Notes: generated by a model from the letters alone, not told the origin. 64,000 nucleotides of DNA from Bacillaceae bacterium SAS-127 (GCA_002261155.1 NKXN01000045.1:104580-168579), one strand, 5' to 3'. Positions 1 through 8,549 are shown, counted from the first letter of the stretch. A program made the numbers and translations.

Positions 1-111
1 AATCGCTTTCTCCATATCACCGTTTGTTTCTGTTAAAGCTTTTTTACAGTCCATCATGCCTGCGCCTGTTTTTTCACGAAGTTCTTTTACCATTTGTGCA
101 GTAACTGCCAT
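1..111 (-). CDS. tsf: Elongation factor Ts, N-terminal part
   Basis: The first 37 codons of translation elongation factor Ts, the nucleotide exchange factor for EF-Tu; the rest lies beyond the left edge. The start ATG is preceded by a strong GGAGGA ribosome binding site 9 bases away. The N-terminus ([20 protein letters not shown], then DCKKAL) is the conserved UBA-like domain of EF-Ts. It follows rpsB on the same strand, the usual bacterial rpsB-tsf pairing, but a terminator hairpin lies between them, so tsf may receive only readthrough from rpsB. Partial because of the window edge, not broken. Confidence 0.96.
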   Translation of the reverse strand, partial: MAVTAQMVKELREKTGAGMMDCKKALTETNGDMEKAI

Positions 112-162
112 AAGTATTCTTCCTCCTTTAATTGTATGTAACTATCAAATATATGATTAGCA

Positions 163-190
163 CAGAAAAGCTGACTATACAACTTTTCTG
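163..190 (-). promoter_or_regulatory. Hairpin in the tsf leader
   Basis: A perfect 8-bp inverted repeat (CAGAAAAG ... CTTTTCTG) with a 12-base loop lies between the rpsB terminator and the tsf ribosome binding site. No T-run follows, so it is not an intrinsic terminator. It could be a leader structure or an mRNA stabiliser; the function is unknown. Confidence 0.4.
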
Positions 191-207
191 GCTTTTTCTC
201 TTTAAAA

Positions 208-242
208 AAAGGTGATAAGGGACTTTCGTCTTATCACCTTTT
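208..242 (-). terminator. Intrinsic terminator after rpsB
   Basis: A 12-bp stem (AAAGGTGATAAG paired with CTTATCACCTTT) with a 10-base loop, flanked by A and T runs, starts 12 bases after the rpsB stop. It can work on the minus strand to separate rpsB from tsf, probably with partial readthrough. Confidence 0.85.
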
Positions 243-253
243 TATCAAGACTA

Positions 254-985
254 TTACTCAGCAGTAGCTACTTCTTCAGTCGCAGCAACTTCAACTGTTT
301 CTTCGCCTTGTTTCGCTTCTAAAATCGCATCTGCCATTTTTCCAGTTAAAAGTTTAACTGCGCGAATCGCATCATCGTTCGCTGGAATTACATAATCGAT
401 TTCATCCGGATCACAGTTTGTATCAACAATACCTACGATTGGGATGTGTAATTTACGAGCTTCAGCAACCGCAATACGCTCTTTACGTGGGTCGATGATG
501 AACAATGCATCTGGAAGACCTTTCATATCTCTAATTCCGCCTAAGAATTTCACTAAGCGCTCATGTTCTTTTTTCAATTGAACTACTTCTTTTTTAGGAA
601 GAACTTCGAAAGTTCCATCTTCTTCCATTTTTTCGATGTTTTTCAAACGTTGTACACGTTTTTGAATTGTCGAGAAGTTTGTTAATGTACCACCTAACCA
701 GCGTTGGTTAACAAAGTACATACCAGAACGTTCTGCTTCTTCTTTCACAGACTCTTGAGCTTGTTTTTTCGTACCAACGAAAAGAACTTTTCCGCCGTCT
801 TCAGCTAATTCTTTCACGAATTTATAAGCTTCTTCGACTTTACGAACTGTTTTTTGAAGATCGATAATGTAGATCCCGTTACGCTCTTGGAAAATGTATT
901 TTTTCATTTTTGGGTTCCAACGGCGTGTTTGGTGTCCAAAGTGTACACCAGCTTCAAGCAATTGTTTCATTGAAATGACTGACAT
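254..985 (-). CDS. rpsB: 30S ribosomal protein S2
   Basis: Ribosomal protein S2, 243 residues, close to the 246 of B. subtilis. It binds late to the 30S subunit near the head-body junction and helps recruit S1-like functions. The N-terminus ([20 protein letters not shown], then [12 protein letters not shown]) and the segment FVGTKKQAQ are hallmark S2 sequences; the C-terminal tail is short and acidic. The start ATG has an AGGAGG site 9 bases upstream. It has its own promoter inside the end of swrB, a long leader and a terminator, so it can be expressed independently of the flagellar operon that precedes it. Confidence 0.98.
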   Translation of the reverse strand: MSVISMKQLLEAGVHFGHQTRRWNPKMKKYIFQERNGIYIIDLQKTVRKVEEAYKFVKELAEDGGKVLFVGTKKQAQESVKEEAERSGMYFVNQRWLGGTLTNFSTIQKRVQRLKNIEKMEEDGTFEVLPKKEVVQLKKEHERLVKFLGGIRDMKGLPDALFIIDPRKERIAVAEARKLHIPIVGIVDTNCDPDEIDYVIPANDDAIRAVKLLTGKMADAILEAKQGEETVEVAATEEVATAE

Positions 986-1094
986 ATTTTGTTCCTCCTA
1001 ATGGTTTTGATTTTCCTCCGCTCGCCTCATTTTCGTCCAGAAACTGTTATAACAGCACCATCTGTCCAAATCCGCAAGCGTGTGTATTAACACC
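986..1094 (-). promoter_or_regulatory. rpsB 5' leader with long-range stem
   Basis: From the predicted start site near 1095 to the rpsB start there are about 109 untranslated bases. Bases 1074-1080 can pair with 1019-1025 (CGCTTGC with GCGAGCG, one G-U), enclosing a perfect 12-base palindrome CTGTTATAACAG. The closing arm ends shortly before the ribosome binding site, which is compatible with autoregulation by S2. I cannot match it to a named leader family with certainty. Confidence 0.45.
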
Positions 1095-1101
1095 GTTAGT
1101 A

Positions 1102-1130
1102 AATATAACATATCCTTCTAAAGCAATCAA
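1102..1130 (-). promoter_or_regulatory. SigA-type promoter of rpsB
   Basis: On the minus strand TTGATT (1130-1125), a 17-base spacer, then TATATT (1107-1102). The -35 box includes the TGA stop codon of swrB (1129-1127). This explains how rpsB escapes dependence on the long flagellar transcript. Confidence 0.75.
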
Positions 1131-1603
1131 CTATTTTTCCCGATGTTTGAAAATTTCAAAGCTAGTTCAACTTCAGTCTTGCCTTTATTTAATTTCTTGG
1201 CAATCTCTTCAACAGTGAAACCTTGTTTATGAAGAAGAGCAATTTCACCTTCAACTTGCTGTTTTTTCGGTGGGGCTGTATGATCATTTGTTGAACTAGC
1301 CGCTTTATATCCTTTAACAGCTCTCGCTCGCTGTAAATTCGGAGTCAATAGCTCCTGCTCTTGAACAGTTGAAGGCTTTGCTTCGTTTACTGATGCTTTC
1401 TGTGAAAGTTGTTCAATAAATTTCTCGTTTTCTTCTTTCATTTCTAACAAATAGGCATCCATCATTCCTTCCATTTCTTGAGCAATTTTTTGTTGTTGAT
1501 TTTTCAAATCAAACAAGCGGTTTTGCCTCAAGAATAGAAGGATAATGGAAAATAGAGCGACCGCATTTAGTATAAGCGAAGTCATTATGAAAAGTGTTGT
1601 CAT
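1127..1603 (-). CDS. swrB: Swarming motility protein SwrB (YlxL)
   Basis: 158 residues with one N-terminal membrane helix (about residues 7-24), then a charged, coiled-coil-prone cytoplasmic stretch, and a C-terminal helix-turn-helix-like segment (GFTVEEIAKKLNKGKTEVEL). That layout and its position directly after sigD match B. subtilis SwrB, 167 residues, which acts at the cell membrane to promote flagellar type III export activation and SigD-dependent motility. The start ATG has an AAGGAAA site upstream. It is the last gene of the fla/che operon. Sequence conservation outside the membrane helix and C-terminal block is low, as is usual for this family. Confidence 0.85.
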   Translation of the reverse strand: MTTLFIMTSLILNAVALFSIILLFLRQNRLFDLKNQQQKIAQEMEGMMDAYLLEMKEENEKFIEQLSQKASVNEAKPSTVQEQELLTPNLQRARAVKGYKAASSTNDHTAPPKKQQVEGEIALLHKQGFTVEEIAKKLNKGKTEVELALKFSNIGKNS

Positions 1604-1625
1604 GTTTCCTTATTATCCTCTAGAG

Positions 1626-2420
1626 TCAATTTGTTTTCCTTAATGAAGGTGCTGTTCCATTCACTTTGATCAGCTGGTTTTTTAGTTTGAAAATAGCTTT
1701 GGAATGAATTTGGGAAATTCTTGATGTTGATAAACTCATCACTTCACCTATTTCAGTAAGGGTCAGTTCTTCATGATAAAACAAACTCAGCACCATTTGC
1801 TCTTTTGCCGTTAGTTTAGAAATTTCTTGCACTAGCTCTTGAATGAGCTCACCCTTTACTACTTCCTCTTCAGGTGAGATCGTTTTCTCATCCTTTAGGA
1901 TAAACCCTTTGGCATCGGAATGATCCGAATCTTGTACATGTTCATCCATAGAGAGCACGTTAGCAAATAAGTGTTCAGTCATCGTTTGATGGATTTCATC
2001 TTCACTTAAATCGAGCTGCTCCGCTACTTCAACAGCTGTGACGCGACGCAAATACGTTTGTTCCATCTCCTCTATTTTCGCTTCAATTTTTTTCGCTTTT
2101 TCTCTCGTACCACGCGGCAGCCAATCTTCTTTCCTCAGACCATCTAATATGGCTCCACGGATTCGGAAGGAGGCATATGTGTCAAACTTTAAATCCCTGG
2201 ACGGATCAAATTTAGTTAACGCATCTAATAGCCCCATTAAGGCTAAGCTTTTGATATCTTCCTTATTAACACTCCGTGGCAAATTCGCTGAAATCCGCTG
2301 CGAATGAAAAGAAACAAGAGGCATATACTTTTCCACAAGCAAGTTTCCCGCCTGGCTATCACGACTCTTTAACCAAGCATCCCATAATTTTTCTTCTTCA
2401 TTAACGTTCATCCTAGGCAT
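1626..2420 (-). CDS. sigD: Flagellar/motility RNA polymerase sigma factor SigD
   Basis: 264-residue sigma factor of the FliA/WhiG group (SigD of B. subtilis has 254). Region 2 is seen in LKFDTYASFRIRGAILDGLR and EDWLPRGTREKAKK; region 4 ends with the helix-turn-helix ELTLTEIGEVMSLSTSRISQ. It directs RNA polymerase to late flagellar, chemotaxis and autolysin promoters and is held inactive by FlgM, which is not in this window. The start has a GGAGAG site 7 bases upstream. It lies near the 3' end of the fla/che operon, a position that in B. subtilis limits its expression. A 155-base gap separates it from the preceding gene. Confidence 0.97.
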   Translation of the reverse strand: MPRMNVNEEEKLWDAWLKSRDSQAGNLLVEKYMPLVSFHSQRISANLPRSVNKEDIKSLALMGLLDALTKFDPSRDLKFDTYASFRIRGAILDGLRKEDWLPRGTREKAKKIEAKIEEMEQTYLRRVTAVEVAEQLDLSEDEIHQTMTEHLFANVLSMDEHVQDSDHSDAKGFILKDEKTISPEEEVVKGELIQELVQEISKLTAKEQMVLSLFYHEELTLTEIGEVMSLSTSRISQIHSKAIFKLKNQLIKVNGTAPSLRKTN

Positions 2421-2499
2421 TTTCTATCTCTCCTCCTCGGGTTAACCTCGTCGAGAAGTTTATTTCTAAATGATTTATTCTGGCTTCATAAATCTCTTA

Positions 2500-2545
2500 A
2501 TTATACTAATAAGAAACGAACCATAAATGCCCAATGGTCTTTTCT
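2500..2545 (-). promoter_or_regulatory. Hairpin and TATAAT element upstream of sigD
   Basis: The gap before sigD (2421-2575) holds an imperfect hairpin (AGAAA and ACCAT arms at 2512-2524, partners at 2534-2545), followed on the minus strand by TATAAT (2505-2500). I find no good -35 box at 16-18 bases, so an independent promoter is only a possibility. The hairpin could also be a processing or attenuation site in the long transcript. Confidence 0.3.
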
Positions 2546-2575
2546 GCAAAGATTGAAAGGTGAGCACCATTCTGT

Positions 2576-2932
2576 TTACTCGTTGATCATTTCACGAATA
2601 ATTGCTGCAGTTTTCTCGCTATCCGTCATTTCTAGCCGTTTCGCCTGACCATCTTTCTCACCTTTAATAGGCATCTCTTCTTCATAAGTTTCTTCTTGTA
2701 CTTCACCTTGAGTAGACAACTTTTCCTCTATATGCCCCGCAGCAAAACTATCGGGTGGAAAAGCGATGAACAACATGAAACGAATAACAAACATCAATAT
2801 AAAAAAAATGGCGGCCGCAACAAATGAACCTAAAATCACGGGCAAAGGTTCTCCATCAGGAAATGAAAGTAGAAAATAAAGAGTAAACCCTGCAATCATA
2901 ATCCAAATATTCCATAAAACCGAACCTCTCAT
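2576..2932 (-). CDS. Small two-helix membrane protein of unknown function
   Basis: 118 residues, not recognised. Two membrane helices are visible (about residues 7-24 and 31-56), then PPDSF, an acidic linker rich in Glu (about 65-95), and a short C-terminal helix ending in IIREMINE. The ATG shares one base with the TAA stop of cheD (TAATG), so translation is coupled to the chemotaxis genes. It occupies the slot between cheD and sigD, where B. subtilis has no gene. Its place suggests a role in motility or in SigD output, but this is inference from position only. Coding is supported by the intact frame, coupling and clear membrane topology. Confidence 0.8.
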   Translation of the reverse strand: MRGSVLWNIWIMIAGFTLYFLLSFPDGEPLPVILGSFVAAAIFFILMFVIRFMLFIAFPPDSFAAGHIEEKLSTQGEVQEETYEEEMPIKGEKDGQAKRLEMTDSEKTAAIIREMINE

Positions 2933-3429
2933 TATATGTCTCGAACTCCTTTATTTACGGTTCGAATCATTAATCGACATGTTTGTGGATCAAATTCAAT
3001 GGTTCGACCGTTATTACCACCAACGTCTTCAGCAGCAATCTGTATGTTTTCTTCTCTCAGTTTACGCTTGACTGCTTCTACATTTCTCGGGCCTATTCTC
3101 ATAGAATCACTTTGAGGGCTAAATTGAAACATTTGAGCACCGCCGGCAAGTTTAGCTTTTAATCTATGCATTTGAGCGCCTTCTCTTTTTAAAATATTAA
3201 GTAGCTCAATAACCCCTGTATCTGCAAATTTTGCTTTGTTAATATTGTCGGTTTTAGCGAGAGCTGAGTCCGGTAGCATCACGTGAACCATTCCCCCAAG
3301 AGCTTGCTGTTCATCATAAATGACAACTCCAACACAAGAACCTAGACCTGATGTCCGAATAGTGTCTGGGGAACGAACGATATTTAGCTCAGCAATCCCT
3401 ACTTTCACGATTTGTTTGATTCTATTCAT
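2932..3429 (-). CDS. cheD: Chemoreceptor glutamine deamidase CheD
   Basis: 165 residues. CheD deamidates specific glutamines of chemoreceptors and binds CheC, stimulating its CheY-P phosphatase activity. The catalytic cysteine lies in SGLGSCVGVVIYD (Cys about 32) and the histidine in GGMVHVMLPD (about 49), both conserved in the family. The start overlaps the end of cheC by 8 bases, which fits the CheC-CheD partnership. Length agrees with the B. subtilis protein (166). Confidence 0.96.
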   Translation of the reverse strand: MNRIKQIVKVGIAELNIVRSPDTIRTSGLGSCVGVVIYDEQQALGGMVHVMLPDSALAKTDNINKAKFADTGVIELLNILKREGAQMHRLKAKLAGGAQMFQFSPQSDSMRIGPRNVEAVKRKLREENIQIAAEDVGGNNGRTIEFDPQTCRLMIRTVNKGVRDI

Positions 3430-4063
3430 TCATCTCGACTCCCAAGGCACGAAATATTGTAGGGAAAGAGAATGGAGAAGGAAGCAAAAAGAAATGCCCT
3501 TTCACTTCCTCCTTTTCACCTGTCTCCTCTTCTTTAAGTACCGTGTCAATGACAATTGCATAATCCCCATATTGAGAGGCTTCTACTAAACCAAAACTAA
3601 TAATGGCGCCAAACATATCAATCGTTAATTCAGGGACAGATGGATAAAGCTGTAGTCGTGTAAAATCGCTCAAGGCAGATAAGTAAGACCCAGACAAAAT
3701 ATTCCCTAGCTCTTGCATAGCAGAATAACCAATGGCTTCTCTATTCACCTCTTGAAAAGAAAACTGTCTATCACCCGTCATATTGCAAATATAATTTTCT
3801 GCTTGTTCCAAAGACAGGATGAAAAACATATTTCCACTCGCTTCTCCTTCTATCCTTAAGCTGACACTCACCACTTCTTGGTCCGGGCCACCAGCCATTT
3901 CCATCATTTCATTAAAGCTAGCCACCCTCACGCTAGGTACTTTCATATCTACCTTTTTATTTAAAAGCGTAGAAAGAGCCGTTGCTGCATGTCCCGCCCC
4001 GATATTTCCAATTTCTTTTAATATGTCTAAGTGGAGAGTTTGAATTTGATCGATATAGCTCAT
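3422..4063 (-). CDS. cheC: CheY-P phosphatase CheC
   Basis: 213 residues. CheC removes phosphate from CheY-P and is stimulated by CheD. Both family active sites are present: EIGNIGAGHAATALS near residue 17 and ELGNILSGSYLSAL near residue 117, each with the Glu-x-x-Asn pair. The same fold appears in FliY at 15606-16796. It is followed by cheD with an 8-base overlap and preceded by cheW with a 12-base gap. Confidence 0.96.
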   Translation of the reverse strand: MSYIDQIQTLHLDILKEIGNIGAGHAATALSTLLNKKVDMKVPSVRVASFNEMMEMAGGPDQEVVSVSLRIEGEASGNMFFILSLEQAENYICNMTGDRQFSFQEVNREAIGYSAMQELGNILSGSYLSALSDFTRLQLYPSVPELTIDMFGAIISFGLVEASQYGDYAIVIDTVLKEEETGEKEEVKGHFFLLPSPFSFPTIFRALGVEMNE

Positions 4064-4075
4064 GCATTTACCCCT

Positions 4076-4516
4076 TTACTTAAACACTTTTTCTAAGCTT
4101 AATAAAATTAACAGCCTTTTTTCTAATTTAGCTACTCCAACAATATATTCCGCTTCAATAGAACCTACTACATCGGGCTGGGGTTCAATGATGTCATTAG
4201 GAATATCTAGTACATCGTTAGCTCCATCAACGACTAATCCCACTTCCATCTCATCTAAAGAGGCGATAATAATTCTAGTATTCTCGTTATATTCTTCATC
4301 TGGAAGATTAAATCGATTACGTAAATCAATAATTGGTGTGACGACACCACGTAAGTTGATCACACCTTTAATAAAAGGGACTGTACCCGGAACCCGAGTA
4401 ATATGCATTAATTTCTCTATAGAATGAACTTGATGGACTGGGAAAGCATACTCTTTATCCATTAATTGAAAGGCAATCACTTTTATTGTAGACGGAGCAC
4501 TCATATTACTCATCAT
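4076..4516 (-). CDS. cheW: Chemotaxis coupling protein CheW
   Basis: CheW links chemoreceptors to the CheA kinase. The SH3-like CheW fold is clear (KEYAFPVHQVHSIEKLMHI, then RVPGTVPFIKGVINLRGVVT and PIIDLR). The frame is open to a TTG at 4534, but the GGAAGGAAGG ribosome binding site lies inside that extension, so I choose the ATG at 4516 (MMSNMSAPST), giving 146 residues. The next ATG at 4513 is equally possible. It directly follows cheA in the operon. Confidence 0.95.
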   Translation of the reverse strand: MMSNMSAPSTIKVIAFQLMDKEYAFPVHQVHSIEKLMHITRVPGTVPFIKGVINLRGVVTPIIDLRNRFNLPDEEYNENTRIIIASLDEMEVGLVVDGANDVLDIPNDIIEPQPDVVGSIEAEYIVGVAKLEKRLLILLSLEKVFK

Positions 4517-4534
4517 TTTCCTTCCTTCCATCAA

Positions 4535-6571
4535 TTATTTAATCAAGGCATTACAATCTACGATTAAAGCAACCTGACCATCTCCTAAAATCGTAGCACC
4601 TGAAATAGCAAAAACATTTGTTAAATAGTTTCCTAGTGATTTCAAGACAACTTCTTGTTGACCAATGAAGGAATCGACAACAAGTCCGGCCATTTTGTCT
4701 CCTTTTCGAACGATGACGATCGAATAGTATTCATCTTTTTCTTCAACAGCTGGCACTTCAAAAATTTGTTCTAAGAAAACGAGGGGAACGACCTTGCCTC
4801 GAAAATCAATGACTTGTTGATTATGCGCTTTTAGAATATCCGTTTTCTTGACAATCGCTGTTTCAATAATAGAAGATAACGGAATAGCATACTTCTCTTT
4901 TTCTACTTCCACTAGCATGACAGAAATAATTGATAGCGTTAATGGAAGCTGAATAGAAAAGATGGAACCCTTTCCTTCATTAGCATCGATACTAATTGAA
5001 CCACCAAGAGATTCAATCGTTGTTTTAACTACATCTAAACCAACACCACGACCTGAAATATCTGAGACTTGCTCGGCAGTTGAGAAACCCGAGGCCAAAA
5101 TAAGCTCATAAATTTGCCTATCTGAAAGCGTCAAGGCTTGCTCGTCTGTTACAACACCTTTTGATAGAGCTTTCCTTAACACTTTGTCTTTATTAATTCC
5201 TGCGCCATCATCTTCTATTTCAATAAATACATGGTTTCCGCTATGGTAGGCTTTTAGCTTAACCGTTCCTTCAGCAGGTTTACCTGTCGCTTTACGATCT
5301 TCTGGGTTTTCTATCCCATGGTCAATCGCGTTACGGATTAAGTGAACGAGGGGATCGCCGATTTCATCAATCACCGTACGATCGAGCTCCGTATCTGCCC
5401 CGATAATTTCCAAATTAATTTGCTTATTTAGCTCTCGGGCAAGCTGGCGAACCATTCGTGGAAAACGATTGAACACAGTTTCTACTGGAACCATTCGCAT
5501 GTTTAAAATGATAGTTTGTAAATCGCCAGAAATTCTTGACATCCGCTCTACCGTTTCATTAAGTTCTGGATGATTAAGATCCCCAGAAATTTGTTCTAGC
5601 CTTCCACGGTCAATCACTAGCTCTTCGAATAGGTTCATTAAAATATCCAAACGCTCGATGTTCACACGAATCGTTTTGTTTGCAACAGCTTGCTGCTTAC
5701 TTTGCTTTGTTTTTTTCACTTCTTTATTTTCAACTGGCTTGCTAACTTCTACTTGAACCTCTTCTTGCACTTCTTCTTGCAGTGCTCCATTTACGCTTAA
5801 AGGTTCTAACTCTACATCAGTCATCGTGACGTTAACGACTTCTGATACTTTTTTGACTTTGCTTTCAATTTCTTGAGCAGGTTCTTTCGTAATAATGGTA
5901 ACAACGAATTTTTCATCAAATTTTTCCTCTTCTAACTGTTCTGTTGAAGGAGTTGATTTGATGACTTCTCCGCATTTTTCCAGCACTTCAAAAACCATAA
6001 ATACTCTAGCTGCCTTTAAGACACAATCACTTCTTAGTTGAACTTCAATTTCTAAGCAAGAGAATCCCTGTTCCTTAGATTGCCCGATCACCGTACGTTC
6101 AAATTCATCGTATTCAGCGGTGGTATATGCTGTTTTAACCGATGGTTCAGACACTGTTACGGCAACCTCTTCAGAAGCAGCTGATAATTCTTCGCCATTT
6201 TCAATTTTTAATAGTTGCTCAACAATGGCTACGACATCTCTTTTTCCATCTCCACCAGAGGCAATATCATTAACCATAGCCTCTAGATCATCAATTGAAG
6301 CAAAAACAACATCTAATATTTCCGCAGTAACCTGGATTTTATGGTTTCGAATCGCATCTAACACATTCTCCATTTTGTGTGTTAAATTAGCTAAATCCTC
6401 ATATCCCATCGTTGCGGACATCCCTTTTAACGTATGGGCTGAACGAAAGATTTCATTAACGATTGAGATGTCTTCTGGATTTTTCTCCAAAACTAAAAGA
6501 TTTTCATTTACTGCTTGCAAATGCTCCTTGCTTTCTTCAATGAAAATTTCTAAATATTGATTCACTTCCAT
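4535..6571 (-). CDS. cheA: Chemotaxis histidine kinase CheA
   Basis: 678 residues, close to B. subtilis CheA (672). Domain order: P1 phosphotransfer with the phosphorylated His46 in RSAHTLKGMSATMG; a P2 CheY/CheB-binding region (about 150-260); a charged linker; the P3 dimerisation domain (about 300-360); the P4 kinase domain with HLIRNAIDHGIENP (N box), DDGAGI and GRGVGLDVV; and the P5 CheW-like domain at the end. It autophosphorylates in response to receptors and passes phosphate to CheY and CheB, which are both encoded in this operon. No key residue is missing. Confidence 0.98.
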   Translation of the reverse strand: MEVNQYLEIFIEESKEHLQAVNENLLVLEKNPEDISIVNEIFRSAHTLKGMSATMGYEDLANLTHKMENVLDAIRNHKIQVTAEILDVVFASIDDLEAMVNDIASGGDGKRDVVAIVEQLLKIENGEELSAASEEVAVTVSEPSVKTAYTTAEYDEFERTVIGQSKEQGFSCLEIEVQLRSDCVLKAARVFMVFEVLEKCGEVIKSTPSTEQLEEEKFDEKFVVTIITKEPAQEIESKVKKVSEVVNVTMTDVELEPLSVNGALQEEVQEEVQVEVSKPVENKEVKKTKQSKQQAVANKTIRVNIERLDILMNLFEELVIDRGRLEQISGDLNHPELNETVERMSRISGDLQTIILNMRMVPVETVFNRFPRMVRQLARELNKQINLEIIGADTELDRTVIDEIGDPLVHLIRNAIDHGIENPEDRKATGKPAEGTVKLKAYHSGNHVFIEIEDDGAGINKDKVLRKALSKGVVTDEQALTLSDRQIYELILASGFSTAEQVSDISGRGVGLDVVKTTIESLGGSISIDANEGKGSIFSIQLPLTLSIISVMLVEVEKEKYAIPLSSIIETAIVKKTDILKAHNQQVIDFRGKVVPLVFLEQIFEVPAVEEKDEYYSIVIVRKGDKMAGLVVDSFIGQQEVVLKSLGNYLTNVFAISGATILGDGQVALIVDCNALIK

Positions 6572-6588
6572 TAGCCGCTCATCCCTCT

Positions 6589-7674
6589 CTAAGGTATATA
6601 CTTAACAATTGTTTCTGCAATTTGATCCACTGGTACTACTTCATCTACTACATGTGTAGCAATCGCTGCTCTTGGCATCCCAAACACCACACAAGTATCT
6701 TTCGACTCAGCAATGGCCGTTACACGCCCATTTCCTATCTCTTTCATCTTAAACAAACCGTTGGCGCCATCCGTCCCCATGCCTGTCATGACGACAGCCA
6801 CCTTATTATAATCTGATATCTCACTTGCCGATTCAAAAAGCACATCAACAGAAGGGCGATGTCCGCTTACTGTAGGGGTTTGATCTAAATGGACAGCTAA
6901 AGAGCCTCCAACTCTCTTCATTTTCAGATGATAATTCCCAGGCGCAATATATGCCGTGTTGTTCCTTAAAATTTCACCGTCTTCAGCTTCTTTAACAGAA
7001 ATAGCTGAAAGTGAATCCAACCTTTGAGCAAGTGAATGAGTAAAGCCAGCTGGCATATGCTGGACAATTAATATAGGTGCGTTAAGATTGGCTGGAAGTC
7101 TAGTTAATACACTTTGAAGTGCACGCGGACCACCGGTTGACGTCCCAATCACAACTAATGTCTTTCCGCTTATTTTTGAGCGTTCTAACCTATTGGTTGG
7201 GGAAAATGGTTCCGTTTTAGCACTCGTATTCCTATGAATTCTTGGTTTATTAACTGAAGAGAGTGGACGGACATTAGCGCGACTAGCTGCTAGCACTTTC
7301 TCAATCAATTCATCTTTAATTTTGTATAAATCAACGGAAATTGTTCCAGAAGGCTTAGCGATAAAATCAATCGCTCCTCTCTCCATAGCTAGCATCGTTG
7401 TTTCCGTTCCTTTTTTCGTTAAACTCGAAAGCATAACGATAGGTGTCGGTTTTTTATCCATAATATGGCTTAACGCGTCTAGGCCATCCATCTCAGGCAT
7501 TTCGACATCCATCGTCATAACATCCGGATTAAATATCTCAAATTTCGTAATCGCATCCTTGCCATTTCGTGCCGTCGCTACCACATCAAGCTCAGGATGA
7601 TGATTTAAAATATCAGTGATTAGCTTCCTCATAAAAGCTGAATCATCCACTACAAGTACTTTTTTACTTTTCAT
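6589..7674 (-). CDS. cheB: Chemoreceptor methylesterase CheB
   Basis: 361 residues. An N-terminal response-regulator domain with Asp10/Asp11 and the phosphoacceptor Asp56 (MTMDVEMPEMDG) is followed by a C-terminal methylesterase domain with catalytic Ser in VIGTSTGGPRAL, His in VQHMPAGFT and Asp in MTGMGTDGANG. It removes methyl groups from receptor glutamates for adaptation. The ATG overlaps the flhG stop by 4 bases (ATGA), so translation is coupled. The receptor methyltransferase CheR is not in this window. Confidence 0.98.
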   Translation of the reverse strand: MKSKKVLVVDDSAFMRKLITDILNHHPELDVVATARNGKDAITKFEIFNPDVMTMDVEMPEMDGLDALSHIMDKKPTPIVMLSSLTKKGTETTMLAMERGAIDFIAKPSGTISVDLYKIKDELIEKVLAASRANVRPLSSVNKPRIHRNTSAKTEPFSPTNRLERSKISGKTLVVIGTSTGGPRALQSVLTRLPANLNAPILIVQHMPAGFTHSLAQRLDSLSAISVKEAEDGEILRNNTAYIAPGNYHLKMKRVGGSLAVHLDQTPTVSGHRPSVDVLFESASEISDYNKVAVVMTGMGTDGANGLFKMKEIGNGRVTAIAESKDTCVVFGMPRAAIATHVVDEVVPVDQIAETIVKYIP

Positions 7675-8549
7675 TTGTCGCTCCTGCCTTTCATGAAAAA
7701 ATGACGAAGCTTTTCTACAAATTTAGGTGAATTCCCATTAAATGAAGGAGATTCTGCGCCGGTCAAATAATTATTCGTCATCGTCTTACATGCTGTAGAG
7801 ATCGGAGCGTGTGGAAAGGCAAGGAGAAAAGGTTGTTGCTTTGTGGTTGCTTGTTTCACATGCCGATCCTCTGGTAACACTCCAAGCTCAATGATCTCTC
7901 GTTGCAAAAAGCGATCAACTACATTTTGCAGACGCACATTAGCTCCCCTACCTTCTGCAAGACTTTCGGCTCGATTGCATACAAGATAAAATGTATTCAT
8001 CCCTCCTCGAAGGTGAATAAACTTAATCATCGAGTAAGCATCAGTAAGCGAAGTAGGCTCAGGTGTAGCCACCACTAAAATATCTTCCACTGACATCAGT
8101 ATATCTAAAGACTCCTTTGTCACTCCTGCTCCCATATCAAAAATTAAATAATCATATTGGTATTGTAGTGCCTCAATCTCAAAGATCCATCGGTCTAAAT
8201 GGTGATCATCCCATTCGACTAATTTACTTAAACTAGAGCCTCCTAATATGTAAGATACTCCTTCAGTTCCATTCATAATCAACTCTTCAAGGCTGCATCC
8301 TCTTTCAAAGAATTCAACAATAGAACGTTTGCCCGTTAGACCTGATAACACATGGATATTTCCCATTCCTATATCCATATCAAATATTAGCACTTTTTTA
8401 CCACGTTGTGTTAAATTCAGGCCAAAGTTCATAGAAATATTAGATTTTCCTACGCCACCTTTTCCACTAACGACAGCAATCGTTTTCGCTATTTTTCTGG
8501 TTAATCGATTAATCTTATTTCGCAACCCTGAAGCTTGGTCATATGTCAT
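7671..8549 (-). CDS. flhG: MinD-like ATPase FlhG (YlxH)
   Basis: 292 residues, MinD/ParA-type ATPase. The deviant Walker A motif VVSGKGGVGKSNISMNFG (about residues 28-45) and Walker B-like YLIFDMGAG are clear. FlhG stimulates the FlhF GTPase and controls the number and placement of flagella; in B. subtilis it also contacts FliM/FliY. The N-terminal MTYDQASGLRNKI corresponds to the FlhF-activating segment (DQAxxLR). It overlaps flhF and cheB by 4 bases each. Confidence 0.96.
   Translation of the reverse strand: MTYDQASGLRNKINRLTRKIAKTIAVVSGKGGVGKSNISMNFGLNLTQRGKKVLIFDMDIGMGNIHVLSGLTGKRSIVEFFERGCSLEELIMNGTEGVSYILGGSSLSKLVEWDDHHLDRWIFEIEALQYQYDYLIFDMGAGVTKESLDILMSVEDILVVATPEPTSLTDAYSMIKFIHLRGGMNTFYLVCNRAESLAEGRGANVRLQNVVDRFLQREIIELGVLPEDRHVKQATTKQQPFLLAFPHAPISTACKTMTNNYLTGAESPSFNGNSPKFVEKLRHFFMKGRSDK

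Noticed and set aside
6120..6560. Plus-strand open frame of 146 codons opposite cheA
   Set aside because: Antisense to the conserved P1 domain of CheA; no independent support.
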